Assembly (NCBI RefSeq): GCF_007997035.1
Contig: NZ_VOSS01000025.1
Location: 1-64,000, forward strand
Direction: 5' to 3'
DNA length: 64,000 nt
Source: Ralstonia sp. TCR112
GTDB taxonomy: Bacteria; Pseudomonadota; Gammaproteobacteria; Burkholderiales; Burkholderiaceae
In this document: positions 8,379-18,115 of the stretch, one piece after another
Numbering within the stretch: position 1 is the stretch's first letter
Layout of the letters: each line of letters opens with the position of its first letter
Program-made: the position numbers and the translations under genes
Notes under the pieces: model-generated
What the model was told of the DNA's origin: nothing
The model's database searches: none
The model's input: only the letters and a program-made list of their open reading frames with translations

Positions 8379-10082
8379 TTAGAGCTGTTCAGCGAGCGGC
8401 GCGAGGTCCTGCTTGCGCACCTTGCCGGTGGCCGTGAGCGGCAGTGCATCGACAATGCGCACGATGGGCACCTTGTAGACGGCCATGTTCTCGCGGCACC
8501 AGCTGGTGAGCGCGGCGTCATCCAATGTGCCGACGGCCTCGGGGCGCAGCATCACGAAGGCGACGGGAAGCTGGCCGCGCTGCTCGTCGGCCCGGCCGAC
8601 CACGGCAGAACCGAGGATGGCCGGATGCTTGCCGAGCATGGCTTCGATCTCCGCCGGAAATACGCTCATGCCATTGACCTTAAGCATCTCCTTGCGGCGG
8701 CCGAGATAGTGCAGGTAGCCCTGCTCGTCGATGCAGCCGATGTCGCCGGTGTGGAACCAGCCGTTGCGCAGCGTTTGGGCGGTGGCGTCGGGCTTGTTCC
8801 AGTAGCCCTTCAGCAGCGTTGGCGTGCGCACGCAGAGTTCGCCTTCGGCGCCGATCGGCATCAGTTCGTGCGTGTCAAAGTCGCAGATCTTGAAATCGGT
8901 GCCCGGCACCGGCAGGCCCACGAAAATCGGCTGCGAGCGCAGATCGAAATCGTCGTCCTGCATGCCGACCGTGAAACTGTTGCAGGTCTGCGTTTCCGTC
9001 ATGCCCCAGGCGCTTTCGGCCATCATCGAGCCAGTCAGTTCGCGCCATGCACGGCGGTATTCCCGATTCAGCTTCTTCACGAACGACGACACGCCCGTAT
9101 GCCGCAGCGAACGCAGGTTGTACGCATGCACACGCGGATGCGCCATCACCTCCGCCGCGCTGTCGACCAGCATTGAACCGTTGGTCACGTGGTAGCGCTG
9201 CACGCCAGCCATGAAGGCCTCGGCATCCCAGCGGGCGAGCAACACCAGCGGCACGCCAAGGAAAGCAGGGAAGATCAGCCCGGTGTTTTCGCCCGCTATC
9301 CAGAACTGCGGGTAAAAGCTGAGCAGGACGGTGTCGGCATCCGCGCGCAGCGACACGGCCGAGAACGCAGCCGCCATGTCGACCATGTCCCCCTGCGTGT
9401 GGATGCAGCCCTTCGGTAGCCCTGTCGTGCCGCCGGTGTAGTTGAGCGCGGCAACCGCATCGAGCGAACCCGGCGGCAAGGGGATCGGCGTGGTCTGCGC
9501 CAGTGCCGGCAACAAGTCGATGGCGTCTTCGCAGGGCATCGCCGGCTCGGTCAGCATGGCCGGCAGCGGCAGCGTCGGCTGTGTGGGGAGCACATCTGCG
9601 TAGCGTGTGACGAAGACGTGCTCGATCGACGTTTCAGCCCGCACGTCACGCACCAGCGGCATGAGACGGTCCAGCGTGACGATGGCGCGCGGTGTCGCGT
9701 CGCTCAGCGCATGCATCAACTCGGCGCGCTGTGACAGCGGGCTGATCGGCACGTACACGGCGCCCAGCTTGAGAATGCCGAAGAACACCGCATTGAATTG
9801 CGGACAATTCGACAGGAAGACCGCCACCCGGTCGCCCGCGCCAATGCCGTGTTGCGCGAGCAGCGCGGCAAAGCGGTCCGACAGATCGTCAAGCTGGGCG
9901 AACGTCGTGTCGTGCCCGTAGAAGTGGAGGGCCGGCTTGTCTGGCGTGGTGCGCGCCCAGTGCCGCAGATAGTCGGTGAGGGCAACGCGCCCGATCGGGT
10001 AATGCGGCTCACGCGGGGTATCGACCGGCCATGCGCGCGCCCAGAGCGCGCGAACGCGGCCGAGATACTCGGACTCGTCCAT
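8379..10082 (-). CDS. AMP-forming acyl-CoA synthetase (class I adenylate-forming enzyme)
   Basis: It activates a carboxylic acid to its CoA thioester through an acyl-adenylate. The P-loop motif YTGGTTGLPKG sits near residue 215. A motif GWFHTGDIG and a C-terminal TGKVRKQDL, carrying the catalytic Lys, mark the two lobes of the ANL fold. Start choice is open: the ATG at 10082 gives 567 residues, while a TTG at 10088 has better spacing to a ggaga site. It is the first gene of a minus-strand unit with the single-chain carboxylase and a LivJ-type binding protein. It is divergent from a TetR gene across a region with operator-like palindromes. Medium- or long-chain or aromatic acids are all possible substrates. 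Confidence 0.9.
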   Translation of the reverse strand: MDESEYLGRVRALWARAWPVDTPREPHYPIGRVALTDYLRHWARTTPDKPALHFYGHDTTFAQLDDLSDRFAALLAQHGIGAGDRVAVFLSNCPQFNAVFFGILKLGAVYVPISPLSQRAELMHALSDATPRAIVTLDRLMPLVRDVRAETSIEHVFVTRYADVLPTQPTLPLPAMLTEPAMPCEDAIDLLPALAQTTPIPLPPGSLDAVAALNYTGGTTGLPKGCIHTQGDMVDMAAAFSAVSLRADADTVLLSFYPQFWIAGENTGLIFPAFLGVPLVLLARWDAEAFMAGVQRYHVTNGSMLVDSAAEVMAHPRVHAYNLRSLRHTGVSSFVKKLNREYRRAWRELTGSMMAESAWGMTETQTCNSFTVGMQDDDFDLRSQPIFVGLPVPGTDFKICDFDTHELMPIGAEGELCVRTPTLLKGYWNKPDATAQTLRNGWFHTGDIGCIDEQGYLHYLGRRKEMLKVNGMSVFPAEIEAMLGKHPAILGSAVVGRADEQRGQLPVAFVMLRPEAVGTLDDAALTSWCRENMAVYKVPIVRIVDALPLTATGKVRKQDLAPLAEQL

Positions 10083-10142
10083 CGCCAAAGCTTGTCTCCG
10101 TTGGGTTGTGCAGTGCGTGCGCAGCGTGGCGCCTCACTGTCT

Positions 10143-10176
10143 ATACTCAGAGGTAATTTTTTATACCAACGGGTAT
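10143..10176. promoter_or_regulatory. two tandem operator-like palindromes for the divergent TetR regulator
   Basis: A perfect palindrome atacc-N4-ggtat lies at 10163-10176. An imperfect copy with the same 5-4-5 layout (atact-N4-ggtaa) lies at 10143-10156, with centres 20 bp apart, about two helical turns. Both sit between the TetR start (10284) and the acyl-CoA ligase start (10082). This is the expected place and shape for TetR-family operators. Binding itself is inferred. Confidence 0.6.
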
Positions 10177-10283
10177 GAATATAGAAAGCGTTCTTTGATG
10201 CGTCAAGCATCGAGGCGCAAAGATGTCGCCAGGATGCGCACATGCCACGGCGCATCTGCAGGCGACATGCGAAAATATGTGTC

Positions 10284-10994
10284 ATGTCCACCGTCCGCAA
10301 ATCTGCCGTTTCCGACGTGCAACCGTCTGCTGAAACCGACGCCGTCGATGCCTCCGGCGTCACACCGCCGGCCACGCGCCCGCACATTGCCGAGCGGCAG
10401 GAGGCGCGCCGCCGGCAGATTCTCGACACCGCCGCACAGCTCTTCTTCACCAAAGGCTATGCCGGCATGACGATGAGCGACCTCTGCAACGCGCTCGGCG
10501 TCACCAAGCCTGCGGTGTACTACTACTTCACCGACAAATACGAGATCTTCGACATCCTGTGCCGCGAGGCCGCGCAGATCTGCCTGTCGGCCATTCGGGA
10601 AACCGCCGATCCGGCGCTGCCCGTGCGCGAGCGTTTGCAGGCGTGTCTGCTGGAAATGGCGCGCCGTTGCATCGCGTGCCATTACGCCGCTGCGCTGACG
10701 TATCGCGATCGGCAATACCTGCGCCCCGAAACGGTGGAGTGGCTGCACGGCATGTCGCGGGCGTATTACCGCGATCTCTATGCGCTGCTCGATGAGGGCA
10801 AGCGCGCCGGGGTGTTCGATTTTGGCGATGCGCGCGTCGCGGCGCACTCGATGGGCGGCGTGATGGGGTTCATGTACACCTGGCACGACCCGTCGCGCAT
10901 CGATGCCGAGGTGCTGGCGGTGGAGCTGTCGGGCGCCATGATGAAGATCATCCTGCCCGCCGCCCCGAGCCCCGCAGCTAAGCCCGCGTCTTGA
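10284..10994 (+). CDS. TetR/AcrR family transcriptional regulator
   Basis: This encodes 236 residues from the ATG at 10284; an upstream in-frame ATG at 10242 would add 14 residues that lack family similarity. The N-terminal TetR helix-turn-helix is clear at about residues 30-77 of this form (RRQILDTAAQLFF, then MSDLCNALGVTKPAVYYYF). The C-terminal ligand domain is unspecific in sequence and resembles regulators of acyl-CoA metabolism. It is transcribed away from the ligase-carboxylase unit, with tandem palindromes in between, so it is probably the local repressor, released by an acyl-CoA or related inducer. Its last 17 bases overlap the end of the convergent ODP gene. Confidence 0.9.
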   Translation: MSTVRKSAVSDVQPSAETDAVDASGVTPPATRPHIAERQEARRRQILDTAAQLFFTKGYAGMTMSDLCNALGVTKPAVYYYFTDKYEIFDILCREAAQICLSAIRETADPALPVRERLQACLLEMARRCIACHYAAALTYRDRQYLRPETVEWLHGMSRAYYRDLYALLDEGKRAGVFDFGDARVAAHSMGGVMGFMYTWHDPSRIDAEVLAVELSGAMMKIILPAAPSPAAKPAS

Positions 10995-11793
10995 GCGTCG
11001 CGCCCGCTGGTGCGCTGGGCAAGGCGGGGAGGCGGAAAATCTCCGGCGTCATCAGGTCGATGCCGCAGTCCAGCGTTTCGACCCAATTGATGAACCGGTT
11101 GACCATGGCCGAACCGCGGAAAGGCTGCCCGTGCTGCGGCACGATCCATTCAATGTCCAGCCCCCGCACCATTTGCGCCCACAGCCGGCACACGCGGTTG
11201 CCGCTCATGTAGCGGCGGTGGAAGGGCGCCATCAGCGGCAGGTGCGCATCAAAGTCGTCCACGGGTTTGGCGGCCACGTTGGCGTGCACCATCGATGCAC
11301 CCAGGTCGCCCGAGAACAGGATGCGCGACACCGGATCGTAGAACTGGAAATTGCCTTCCGAGTGCAGGAAATGCGCCGGCACGGCCAGCAGATGCGATTT
11401 CCCCAACGGAATCGCCATGCCCGTATCCGGGATCGGCACGATGCGGCCGTCGGTCTTGCCGACGTTGCAGAAATGCGGCAGGAAGCGCTCCCACACGCGC
11501 GAAATCAGGATGTCGCAACTGGAGCTCGTCAGCCAACGTCCCGCCGAGGCGACGATGTCCGGGTCCGCATGCGAGGCGAGCACGTAGTCGAGCTGCTTGG
11601 GCGGAAAGTACCGGTTCATCGCCAGAAACAGCGCGTTGTAGGTCATCTGGCCGCCCGGGTCGATCAGCGCGCCGTGGCCATGATCGACGATGAGGAACTG
11701 GTTGGTCTGCACCGGCAGGTCGTCGTGATCGTCGACCAGGTCGGAAAACATCAGGCAGACATGCTCGGGCGATTCATAGAGCGTGGTGACCAT
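10978..11793 (-). CDS. ODP-type di-iron metallo-beta-lactamase-fold protein (oxygen sensing or oxygen reducing)
   Basis: This encodes 271 residues from the ATG at 11793; the frame stays open to a TTG at 11868, but that TTG falls inside an FNR-like site. The metal ligands follow the flavodiiron/ODP pattern and not the hydrolase one: HADPD at about 75-79, HFLHSEGNF near 141-149, SGDLG with Asp near 163, and a late PQHG. Proteins of this class bind two irons and react with O2, and some act as oxygen sensors. No flavodoxin domain is attached. An FNR-like box about 68 bp upstream fits expression under low oxygen. It is convergent with, and overlaps, the TetR gene. Confidence 0.8.
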   Translation of the reverse strand: MVTTLYESPEHVCLMFSDLVDDHDDLPVQTNQFLIVDHGHGALIDPGGQMTYNALFLAMNRYFPPKQLDYVLASHADPDIVASAGRWLTSSSCDILISRVWERFLPHFCNVGKTDGRIVPIPDTGMAIPLGKSHLLAVPAHFLHSEGNFQFYDPVSRILFSGDLGASMVHANVAAKPVDDFDAHLPLMAPFHRRYMSGNRVCRLWAQMVRGLDIEWIVPQHGQPFRGSAMVNRFINWVETLDCGIDLMTPEIFRLPALPSAPAGATLKTRA

Positions 11794-11854
11794 GGGAGAG
11801 GGCAGGGCGCGGATGGGAATGCCTGGATGGTGGCGCAGCGCGGGCCCGCCGCAC

Positions 11855-11868
11855 TTGATCCGTGTCAA
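11855..11868 (-). promoter_or_regulatory. FNR/ANR-like box upstream of the ODP gene
   Basis: Read on the minus strand, the site is ttgac-N4-atcaa, one mismatch from the FNR consensus ttgat-N4-atcaa. Its centre lies about 68 bp before the ATG at 11793. A class II FNR promoter would then start near 11820 and give a short leader. No strong -10 hexamer was found. Confidence 0.5.
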
Positions 11869-12030
11869 GGCAGGTGTGACGCCGGCATTGGCGAGGGTGT
11901 GCCAATCATCGTCCCGGGCCGGTTCTCACGTGATAAACTTTTGATTTTTAACGCTTTGCGCGAGCCGCACGCGGGGTTTCCGCTTCGGTCTGGCGCGCCG
12001 CCATGCCAACCGGCATGCCGCATCTCCCCT

Positions 12031-13527
<1,497 letters not shown>

Positions 13528-13575
13528 GTCAGTCGACGGAAAGCGGCGGCGCTCCTGCCGCCCGGGTCAATTGCA

Positions 13576-14511
13576 TCAGGCCAGCTGCGCCAGGCGATTG
13601 GCCCATGCCGGGACGGCGTCCCGGTAGAATCCCTCCACATCCCCTGCACGAATTTCCAGCCCGAGGTGCTGCGCCGCTTCCGTCAACGCGGCCAGCGGTT
13701 GATTGCGGTTGATGGCGCGTGCACCTGTCTGCTTACTGAGCTTTTCGCCGTCAGCATTCACGACCACGGGCACGTGCAGGTAGCGCAGCGCGGGCAGGCC
13801 CAACAGCTGCTGCAGATAGATCTGCCGCGGCGTCGAGTCGAGCAGGTCGGCGCCCCGCACGACATCGGTGATGCCTTGCGCGGCATCGTCCACCACCACC
13901 GCAATCTGGTATGCCCACATGCCGTCCGCGCGCTTGAGTACGAAGTCTCCGACGGCTTCAGCCAGGTTCTGGCATTGCGTGCCTTGCCAGCGGTCGTTGA
14001 AGCAGAGGGTCGCGGCATCGGCTTCCGGTACGCGCACGCGCCATGCGCGCGCCGGCCGGCCGTGCAGCCCGTTGCGACACGTGCCCGGATAGATCAGCGT
14101 CTGGTGACGCACGTGCCCGTTCGCGTCGATGCTCGTGACGGAATCCGCAATTTCGCGGCGCGTGCAGCCGCACGGGTAGAGGCGGCCGACGGCCTGCAAC
14201 TGCTCAAGCGCCTGTTCAAAGCGCGGGAGGTGCGTGCTCTGCCACTGTGGGGCTTCGTCGGGAATGAGCCCGAGCGCATCCAGTGTGGCGAGGATGTCGC
14301 GATCGGCGCCGGGCACGTTGCGCTGGAAGTCGATGTCTTCGATCCGCACGAGCCACGTGCCGCCGTGTACGCGCGCATCCAGCCAGCTTGCCAATGCGGT
14401 GACCAGCGAGCCGATATGCAGCGGCCCCGTGGGCGAGGGCGCAAAGCGGCCGCGGTATTGGCCGCGCGACGCGTTGATGGATTCCGGAAAATCGAGATTG
14501 GCTTGGGACAA
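13576..14511 (-). CDS. gluQRS: glutamyl-Q tRNA(Asp) synthetase
   Basis: This enzyme attaches glutamate to the queuosine base at the wobble position of tRNA(Asp). It is a shortened class I glutamyl-tRNA synthetase without the anticodon-binding domain. The HIGH-type motif is in [15 protein letters not shown], the zinc site in YPCGC and a later Cys, and the KMSKS-type motif is KLSKQTGA. The TTG at 14511, with ggag 7 nt upstream, gives 311 residues, typical for the family. The longer open frame to 14631 would overlap the LysR gene and adds unrelated sequence. The start is therefore inferred; the product is secure. It lies downstream of the LysR gene in the same direction. Confidence 0.88.
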   Translation of the reverse strand: MSQANLDFPESINASRGQYRGRFAPSPTGPLHIGSLVTALASWLDARVHGGTWLVRIEDIDFQRNVPGADRDILATLDALGLIPDEAPQWQSTHLPRFEQALEQLQAVGRLYPCGCTRREIADSVTSIDANGHVRHQTLIYPGTCRNGLHGRPARAWRVRVPEADAATLCFNDRWQGTQCQNLAEAVGDFVLKRADGMWAYQIAVVVDDAAQGITDVVRGADLLDSTPRQIYLQQLLGLPALRYLHVPVVVNADGEKLSKQTGARAINRNQPLAALTEAAQHLGLEIRAGDVEGFYRDAVPAWANRLAQLA

Positions 14512-14573
14512 CGCAACGCTCCAGGCGCAGAAGTCGATGGCGCTATTGTGCGCGATTTGGCGGCCTGAGGCGC

Positions 14574-15476
14574 TTACTGCATCATCAAGGCCTGCCCCAG
14601 GCGCGGGTCTTCCAGCTTGTCGACCCACCATTGCAGTGCCTTGCCGCGCATGTTGTTGCGCCAGGCAACCTGAAACGTGCCGGCGCGCTTGTCTTCGGTG
14701 GTTTCCTTGGCGATGAGCACGCCGGAATCCAGATACGGTTGCGCCAGCGGCACCGGCAGCCAGCCGCAGCCCAGGCCGCGAATCTGCGCCTGCACCTTAT
14801 CCGCCATGGACGGCACGACCAGCGTGTCCTGTCCAGCCATCACGCCGATGGTGCGTGCGGGCAGGTTGCGCGATGTATCCCCCACGGCAACGATGCGATG
14901 CCGCGTGATGGCGGTTGCAGGCAGCGGCTCCTCCATTTGCGCCAGCGGATGATGTGCGGCGACCGCAAACACGAAAGGAATGTTGCCCACCGTACGCGTC
15001 TGAATACCTTGGACCTGCATCACCTGTGCGGGGCCGATCAGCAAATCCGCACGGCCAGAAAACAGTGCGTCCCACGTGCCGGCCAGCACCTCACGGCAGA
15101 AGCGCAGGCGCGTGGCGGTGTTTTCGGCGTAGAAATCCTGGATGACGGGCATCAGTGCGCGGAAGTGCACGAGATCGTCGACTACGATGGTCAACGTGGC
15201 TTCCCATCCGGTGGCAAGGCGTTTGACGCGGCGTGCGAGTTCATCGGCCGCCTGCAACAGATGGCGGCCTTCGTCGAGCAGCGCGCGGCCTGCGGGCGTG
15301 AGTTCAGCCCGGTGGCGGCGTCGGTCGAACAGCAGGACGTCGAGATCGTCTTCCAGCTTGCGCACCACATAGGTGAGCGCCGACGGCACTTTGCCCAGCT
15401 CATGCGCGGCGGCGGCAAAGCTGCCCTTGCGTTCGATCGCGTCCAGCACTTCGAGAGATTCCAGCGAGAGCGCCAT
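14574..15476 (-). CDS. LysR family transcriptional regulator
   Basis: This encodes 300 residues, the standard LysR length. The winged helix-turn-helix occupies residues 1-60 ([29 protein letters not shown] split over the first helices), followed by the periplasmic-binding-like effector domain. It is divergent from a pirin gene with 106 bp between starts, and a dyad with LysR-box geometry sits next to its start. The neighbours (pirin and a flavodoxin-like protein) suggest it responds to a redox or electrophile signal, a common arrangement in betaproteobacteria. The effector is unknown. Confidence 0.92.
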   Translation of the reverse strand: MALSLESLEVLDAIERKGSFAAAAHELGKVPSALTYVVRKLEDDLDVLLFDRRRHRAELTPAGRALLDEGRHLLQAADELARRVKRLATGWEATLTIVVDDLVHFRALMPVIQDFYAENTATRLRFCREVLAGTWDALFSGRADLLIGPAQVMQVQGIQTRTVGNIPFVFAVAAHHPLAQMEEPLPATAITRHRIVAVGDTSRNLPARTIGVMAGQDTLVVPSMADKVQAQIRGLGCGWLPVPLAQPYLDSGVLIAKETTEDKRAGTFQVAWRNNMRGKALQWWVDKLEDPRLGQALMMQ

Positions 15477-15487
15477 ATTCAGAATTT

Positions 15488-15504
15488 TTGATGTATTGAA
15501 TCAA
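15488..15504. promoter_or_regulatory. LysR-type box between the LysR and pirin genes
   Basis: A perfect inverted repeat ttgat-N7-atcaa fits the T-N11-A geometry of LysR-family binding sites. It lies 12 bp from the LysR start and about 80 bp from the pirin start. The N7 spacer argues against an FNR site, which needs N4. Confidence 0.5.
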
Positions 15505-15582
15505 AGCCGTGCCGCGCAACTATAGCCAATCTGCGTACCATTCACACATCGACGCAGTAATTTGGATAGGAGATTCATCAAA

Positions 15583-16281
15583 ATGATTGAAATCCGCCCC
15601 TCTCAAGATCGCGGGTACGCAGACCACGGCTGGCTGAAGTCGTATCACAGCTTCTCGTTCGCCGATTACATGGACCCGGAGCACGTTCAATTCGGGCCGT
15701 TGCGCGTCATCAATGAAGACCGCGTCGCCGCCGGCATGGGCTTTGGCACCCACGGCCACCGCGACATGGAAATCATCAGTTACGTGCTGGATGGCGAGCT
15801 GGCGCACAAGGACAGCATGGGCAACGGCAGCGTGCTGCGCCGGGGCGACGTGCAGCGCATGACGGCTGGGACAGGCGTGCGTCACTCCGAGTTCAACCAC
15901 GCGCAGGACCAGACCACGCATTTTCTGCAGATCTGGGTGCTGCCGGCGCAGTTGAACCTCACGCCGGGCTATGAAGAACGCCATTTCGACGAGGCGGCCA
16001 AGCGCGGCAAGCTGGCCCTGATCGCCAGCGCCGACGGCCGTGACGGATCGGTGAAAGTGCACCAGGACATGGCGCTCTACGCCGGCAAGTTCGATGGCGC
16101 AGAAACTGCGTCCCTGCCGATCGCCGCAGGCCGCCGCGCTTATGTGCACGTCGTGCGCGGCAAGGTGAGCGTCAACGGTCGCACGCTGGTCGGCGGCGAC
16201 GCAGCCAAGCTGACGCAGGAAGAGACGGTGATGCTCTCCGGCGGCGAAGACAGCGAAGTGCTGGTGTTCGATCTGCCGTAA
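15583..16281 (+). CDS. pirin family protein
   Basis: This encodes 232 residues from the ATG at 15583, preceded by aggag; an ATG 21 bp earlier is less well placed. It is a bicupin fold. The N-terminal cupin carries the metal ligands THGHRDMEI and HSEFNH, which bind iron and support quercetinase-like or redox-sensing activity in YhaK/YhhW-type pirins. The C-terminal cupin lacks metal ligands, as is usual. It is divergent from a LysR gene and followed, after a terminator, by a flavodoxin-like gene. Together these look like a small electrophile or quinone response group. The substrate is unknown. Confidence 0.9.
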   Translation: MIEIRPSQDRGYADHGWLKSYHSFSFADYMDPEHVQFGPLRVINEDRVAAGMGFGTHGHRDMEIISYVLDGELAHKDSMGNGSVLRRGDVQRMTAGTGVRHSEFNHAQDQTTHFLQIWVLPAQLNLTPGYEERHFDEAAKRGKLALIASADGRDGSVKVHQDMALYAGKFDGAETASLPIAAGRRAYVHVVRGKVSVNGRTLVGGDAAKLTQEETVMLSGGEDSEVLVFDLP

Positions 16282-16286
16282 TGTGG

Positions 16287-16318
16287 ATGGCGCACGCTCT
16301 GTGCGCCATTTTTCTTTT
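16287..16318 (+). terminator. Rho-independent terminator after the pirin gene
   Basis: An eight-base-pair stem (tggcgcac/gtgcgcca) with a five-base loop is followed by tttttctttt, starting 6 bp after the stop codon. Confidence 0.8.
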
Positions 16319-16359
16319 CCGTTGTTCCCCGCCGTACCCCTAACCCCAAGAGGATTCCC

Positions 16360-16932
16360 ATGGCACGAGTTGCAGTCGTTTATCACAGCGGTTATGGCCA
16401 CACCAAGAAGCAGGCCGAGGCCGTATTTGCAGGCATTCAAGGCGCCGGCGCCGAAGCACACCTGATCTCCGTCACGGACGTCAACGACGATACCTGGGCG
16501 CTGCTCGCCGGCGTCGACACGATCGTCTTTGGCGCGCCGACCTACATGGGCGGCGTGTCGGGCGACTTCAAGAAGTTTGCCGATGCATCGTCCAAGGCGT
16601 GGTTTACCGGTGCGTGGAAGGACAAGATCGCTGCGGGGTTCACCAATTCCGCATCGATGAACGGTGACAAGTACGCGTCGATCCAGTATCTGTGGACGCT
16701 GTCGCAGCAGCACGGAATGATCTGGGTCGGCACGGGCATGATGCCGGCCAACAGCAAGGCGGCCACGCGCAACGACGTGAACTACCTGGCTGGCTTTGGC
16801 GGCGCGCTGGCGCAATCGCCGTCGGACGCGAGCCCGGAAGAAGGTCCGCTGCCCGGCGACCTGGAAACCGCCAAGCTGTTCGGCGAACGTATTGTTGCCA
16901 TCACGAACCAGTTCGTGCGCGGTCGCCAGTAA
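16360..16932 (+). CDS. flavodoxin-like NAD(P)H-dependent oxidoreductase (WrbA-related)
   Basis: This encodes 190 residues. It starts with the FMN-binding loop of flavodoxin-fold proteins (VVYHSGYGHTKKQAEAV, residues 5-21), and FGAPTYMGG near 57-65 lines the flavin. These features match the WrbA/flavodoxin_2 group, which reduces quinones by two electrons and so protects cells from redox cycling. The ribosome binding site is agagga, 9 nt before the ATG. It is close behind the pirin gene but separated by a terminator, so it may also have its own promoter. Strict WrbA identity is less certain than the broader flavodoxin-family call. Confidence 0.87.
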   Translation: MARVAVVYHSGYGHTKKQAEAVFAGIQGAGAEAHLISVTDVNDDTWALLAGVDTIVFGAPTYMGGVSGDFKKFADASSKAWFTGAWKDKIAAGFTNSASMNGDKYASIQYLWTLSQQHGMIWVGTGMMPANSKAATRNDVNYLAGFGGALAQSPSDASPEEGPLPGDLETAKLFGERIVAITNQFVRGRQ

Positions 16933-16947
16933 AACGGATCGCCCAAA

Positions 16948-16976
16948 GAAAAACGCCGGCATGTACGGCGTTTTTG
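16948..16976 (+). terminator. Rho-independent terminator after the flavodoxin-like gene
   Basis: The stem acgccg/cggcgt is flanked by an A-run and ttttt, so it could work in both directions. On the minus strand it would also close the lipoprotein gene that ends at 16995. Confidence 0.75.
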
Positions 16977-16994
16977 CTGGCGCGCTGCGAAGGG

Positions 16995-17120
16995 TCAGAA
17001 GCGCGTGCCGGCTCCGCAGAACACGCCGCGGTTGGATCCGCCCTCGCAACTCGTCGCGCAACCGCCCAATGCCGCAAGGCACAGCGCGGTGACGAGGAGG
17101 CGGGCGGCGAGGCGCTTCAT
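16995..17120 (-). CDS. tiny lipoprotein, 41 residues
   Basis: An ATG at 17120 overlaps the stop codon of trhO in an ATGA arrangement, so translation is probably coupled. The product has a basic start, a hydrophobic segment and a lipobox ending LGGC with Cys21. This leaves a mature peptide of only 21 residues containing two further Cys. After lipid attachment it would be held in the inner or outer membrane; residue 22 is Ala, so outer membrane sorting is possible. It resembles the small entericidin-like lipoproteins, but the match is too short to name. Function unknown. The bidirectional hairpin at 16948 lies just after it. Confidence 0.7.
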   Translation of the reverse strand: MKRLAARLLVTALCLAALGGCATSCEGGSNRGVFCGAGTRF

Positions 17121-17980
17121 GCGGCGGCGCGCGTTTGGTTGCCGGCGCAATGCGGGCAGCGCTGGCCGGGGATGTAGTCGGGGGACTGCTGCTCTTCCGG
17201 CGTCACCACGGCGCGGCAGGCAAAGCATTGCTTCGGGCCTGCCGGCAGCAGTTCGGCATTGAGCGCTGTGCGGTGATCGAACACAAAGCAATCGCCGTCG
17301 TAATGCGCGCCGCCGACTTCCTCGAAATACTTGAGGATGCCGCCTTCGAGCTGATAGACGCGCTCGATACCGATCTCCTGCATGTGGATTGCTGCCTTTT
17401 CGCAGCGGATGCCGCCGGTGCAGAACGACACGACGGTCTTGCCGGCAAAGTCGTCCTTGTGCGCGGCAATGGCGGGCGGGAATTCGGTGAACTTCTTGAG
17501 GTTGTATTCGACGACGTTCTTGAACGTGCCAACGGCGACTTCATAGTCGTTGCGCGTGTCGAGCATCACCACGGGGCGGCCTTCGTCGTCGTGGCCCTGG
17601 TCGAGCCAGCGCTTGAGGTCCGGCGGCGCGACCGACGGCGCGCGGCCTTCTTCGGGGCGGATCAGCGGATGGCGCATGGTGATGATTTCTTTCTTCATGC
17701 GCACCAGCAGGCGGCGGAACGGCTGGTGGTCGGACAGGCTTTCCTTCGGTGCCAGGTCAGCAAAACGGGGGTCGGCGCGCAGCCAGCCGACGATGCCGTT
17801 GATGGCCTCACGCGAGCCGGCCAGGAAGATGTTGATGCCCTCGGGCGCCAGCAGCACGGTGCCCTTCAGCCCGCGCGCCTGGCACTCGGCCAGCAGGGCG
17901 GGGCGCAGGGTCTCGCGGTCATCGAGGGTGACGAATTTGTAAGCGGAAATATTGACGATCTGCATGTGCTGCCGCGCCAT
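17117..17980 (-). CDS. trhO: tRNA uridine(34) hydroxylase, rhodanese domain
   Basis: TrhO (YceA) carries out O2-dependent hydroxylation of U34 in certain tRNAs, a step towards cmo5U/mo5U. This protein has 287 residues from the ATG at 17980, which has aagg 9 nt upstream; an internal ATG at 17965 is an alternative. The N-terminal acylphosphatase-like part (about 1-95) is followed by a rhodanese domain with the catalytic Cys in [15 protein letters not shown]-terminal Cys-rich segment has CFACR and CPHC pairs, likely a zinc site. A perfect -10 hexamer (tataat, minus strand, 18021-18026) lies 40 bp upstream. It is translationally coupled to the tiny lipoprotein gene. Confidence 0.9.
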   Translation of the reverse strand: MARQHMQIVNISAYKFVTLDDRETLRPALLAECQARGLKGTVLLAPEGINIFLAGSREAINGIVGWLRADPRFADLAPKESLSDHQPFRRLLVRMKKEIITMRHPLIRPEEGRAPSVAPPDLKRWLDQGHDDEGRPVVMLDTRNDYEVAVGTFKNVVEYNLKKFTEFPPAIAAHKDDFAGKTVVSFCTGGIRCEKAAIHMQEIGIERVYQLEGGILKYFEEVGGAHYDGDCFVFDHRTALNAELLPAGPKQCFACRAVVTPEEQQSPDYIPGQRCPHCAGNQTRAAA

Positions 17981-18115
17981 TTTCTGGCGCCTTGGGTAAC
18001 CCGTTGATTCGTAAGCCGAAATTATAGCCGCCCGCGCAGCTGCGCGGGGTTGTCGCCGGTCAACAGGGCGCGCCCGGAATGCTTTGCGGAAGGTGTCACC
18101 CGTTACAATACGCGG

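Noticed and set aside
11131-12030. 300-residue N-terminal extension of RhlE
   Set aside because: This part is antisense to the ODP gene and unlike any helicase extension; the ATG at 12031 matches the family start.
15488-15504. FNR site
   Set aside because: The half-sites match ttgat/atcaa, but the 7-base spacer is wrong for FNR and right for LysR proteins.
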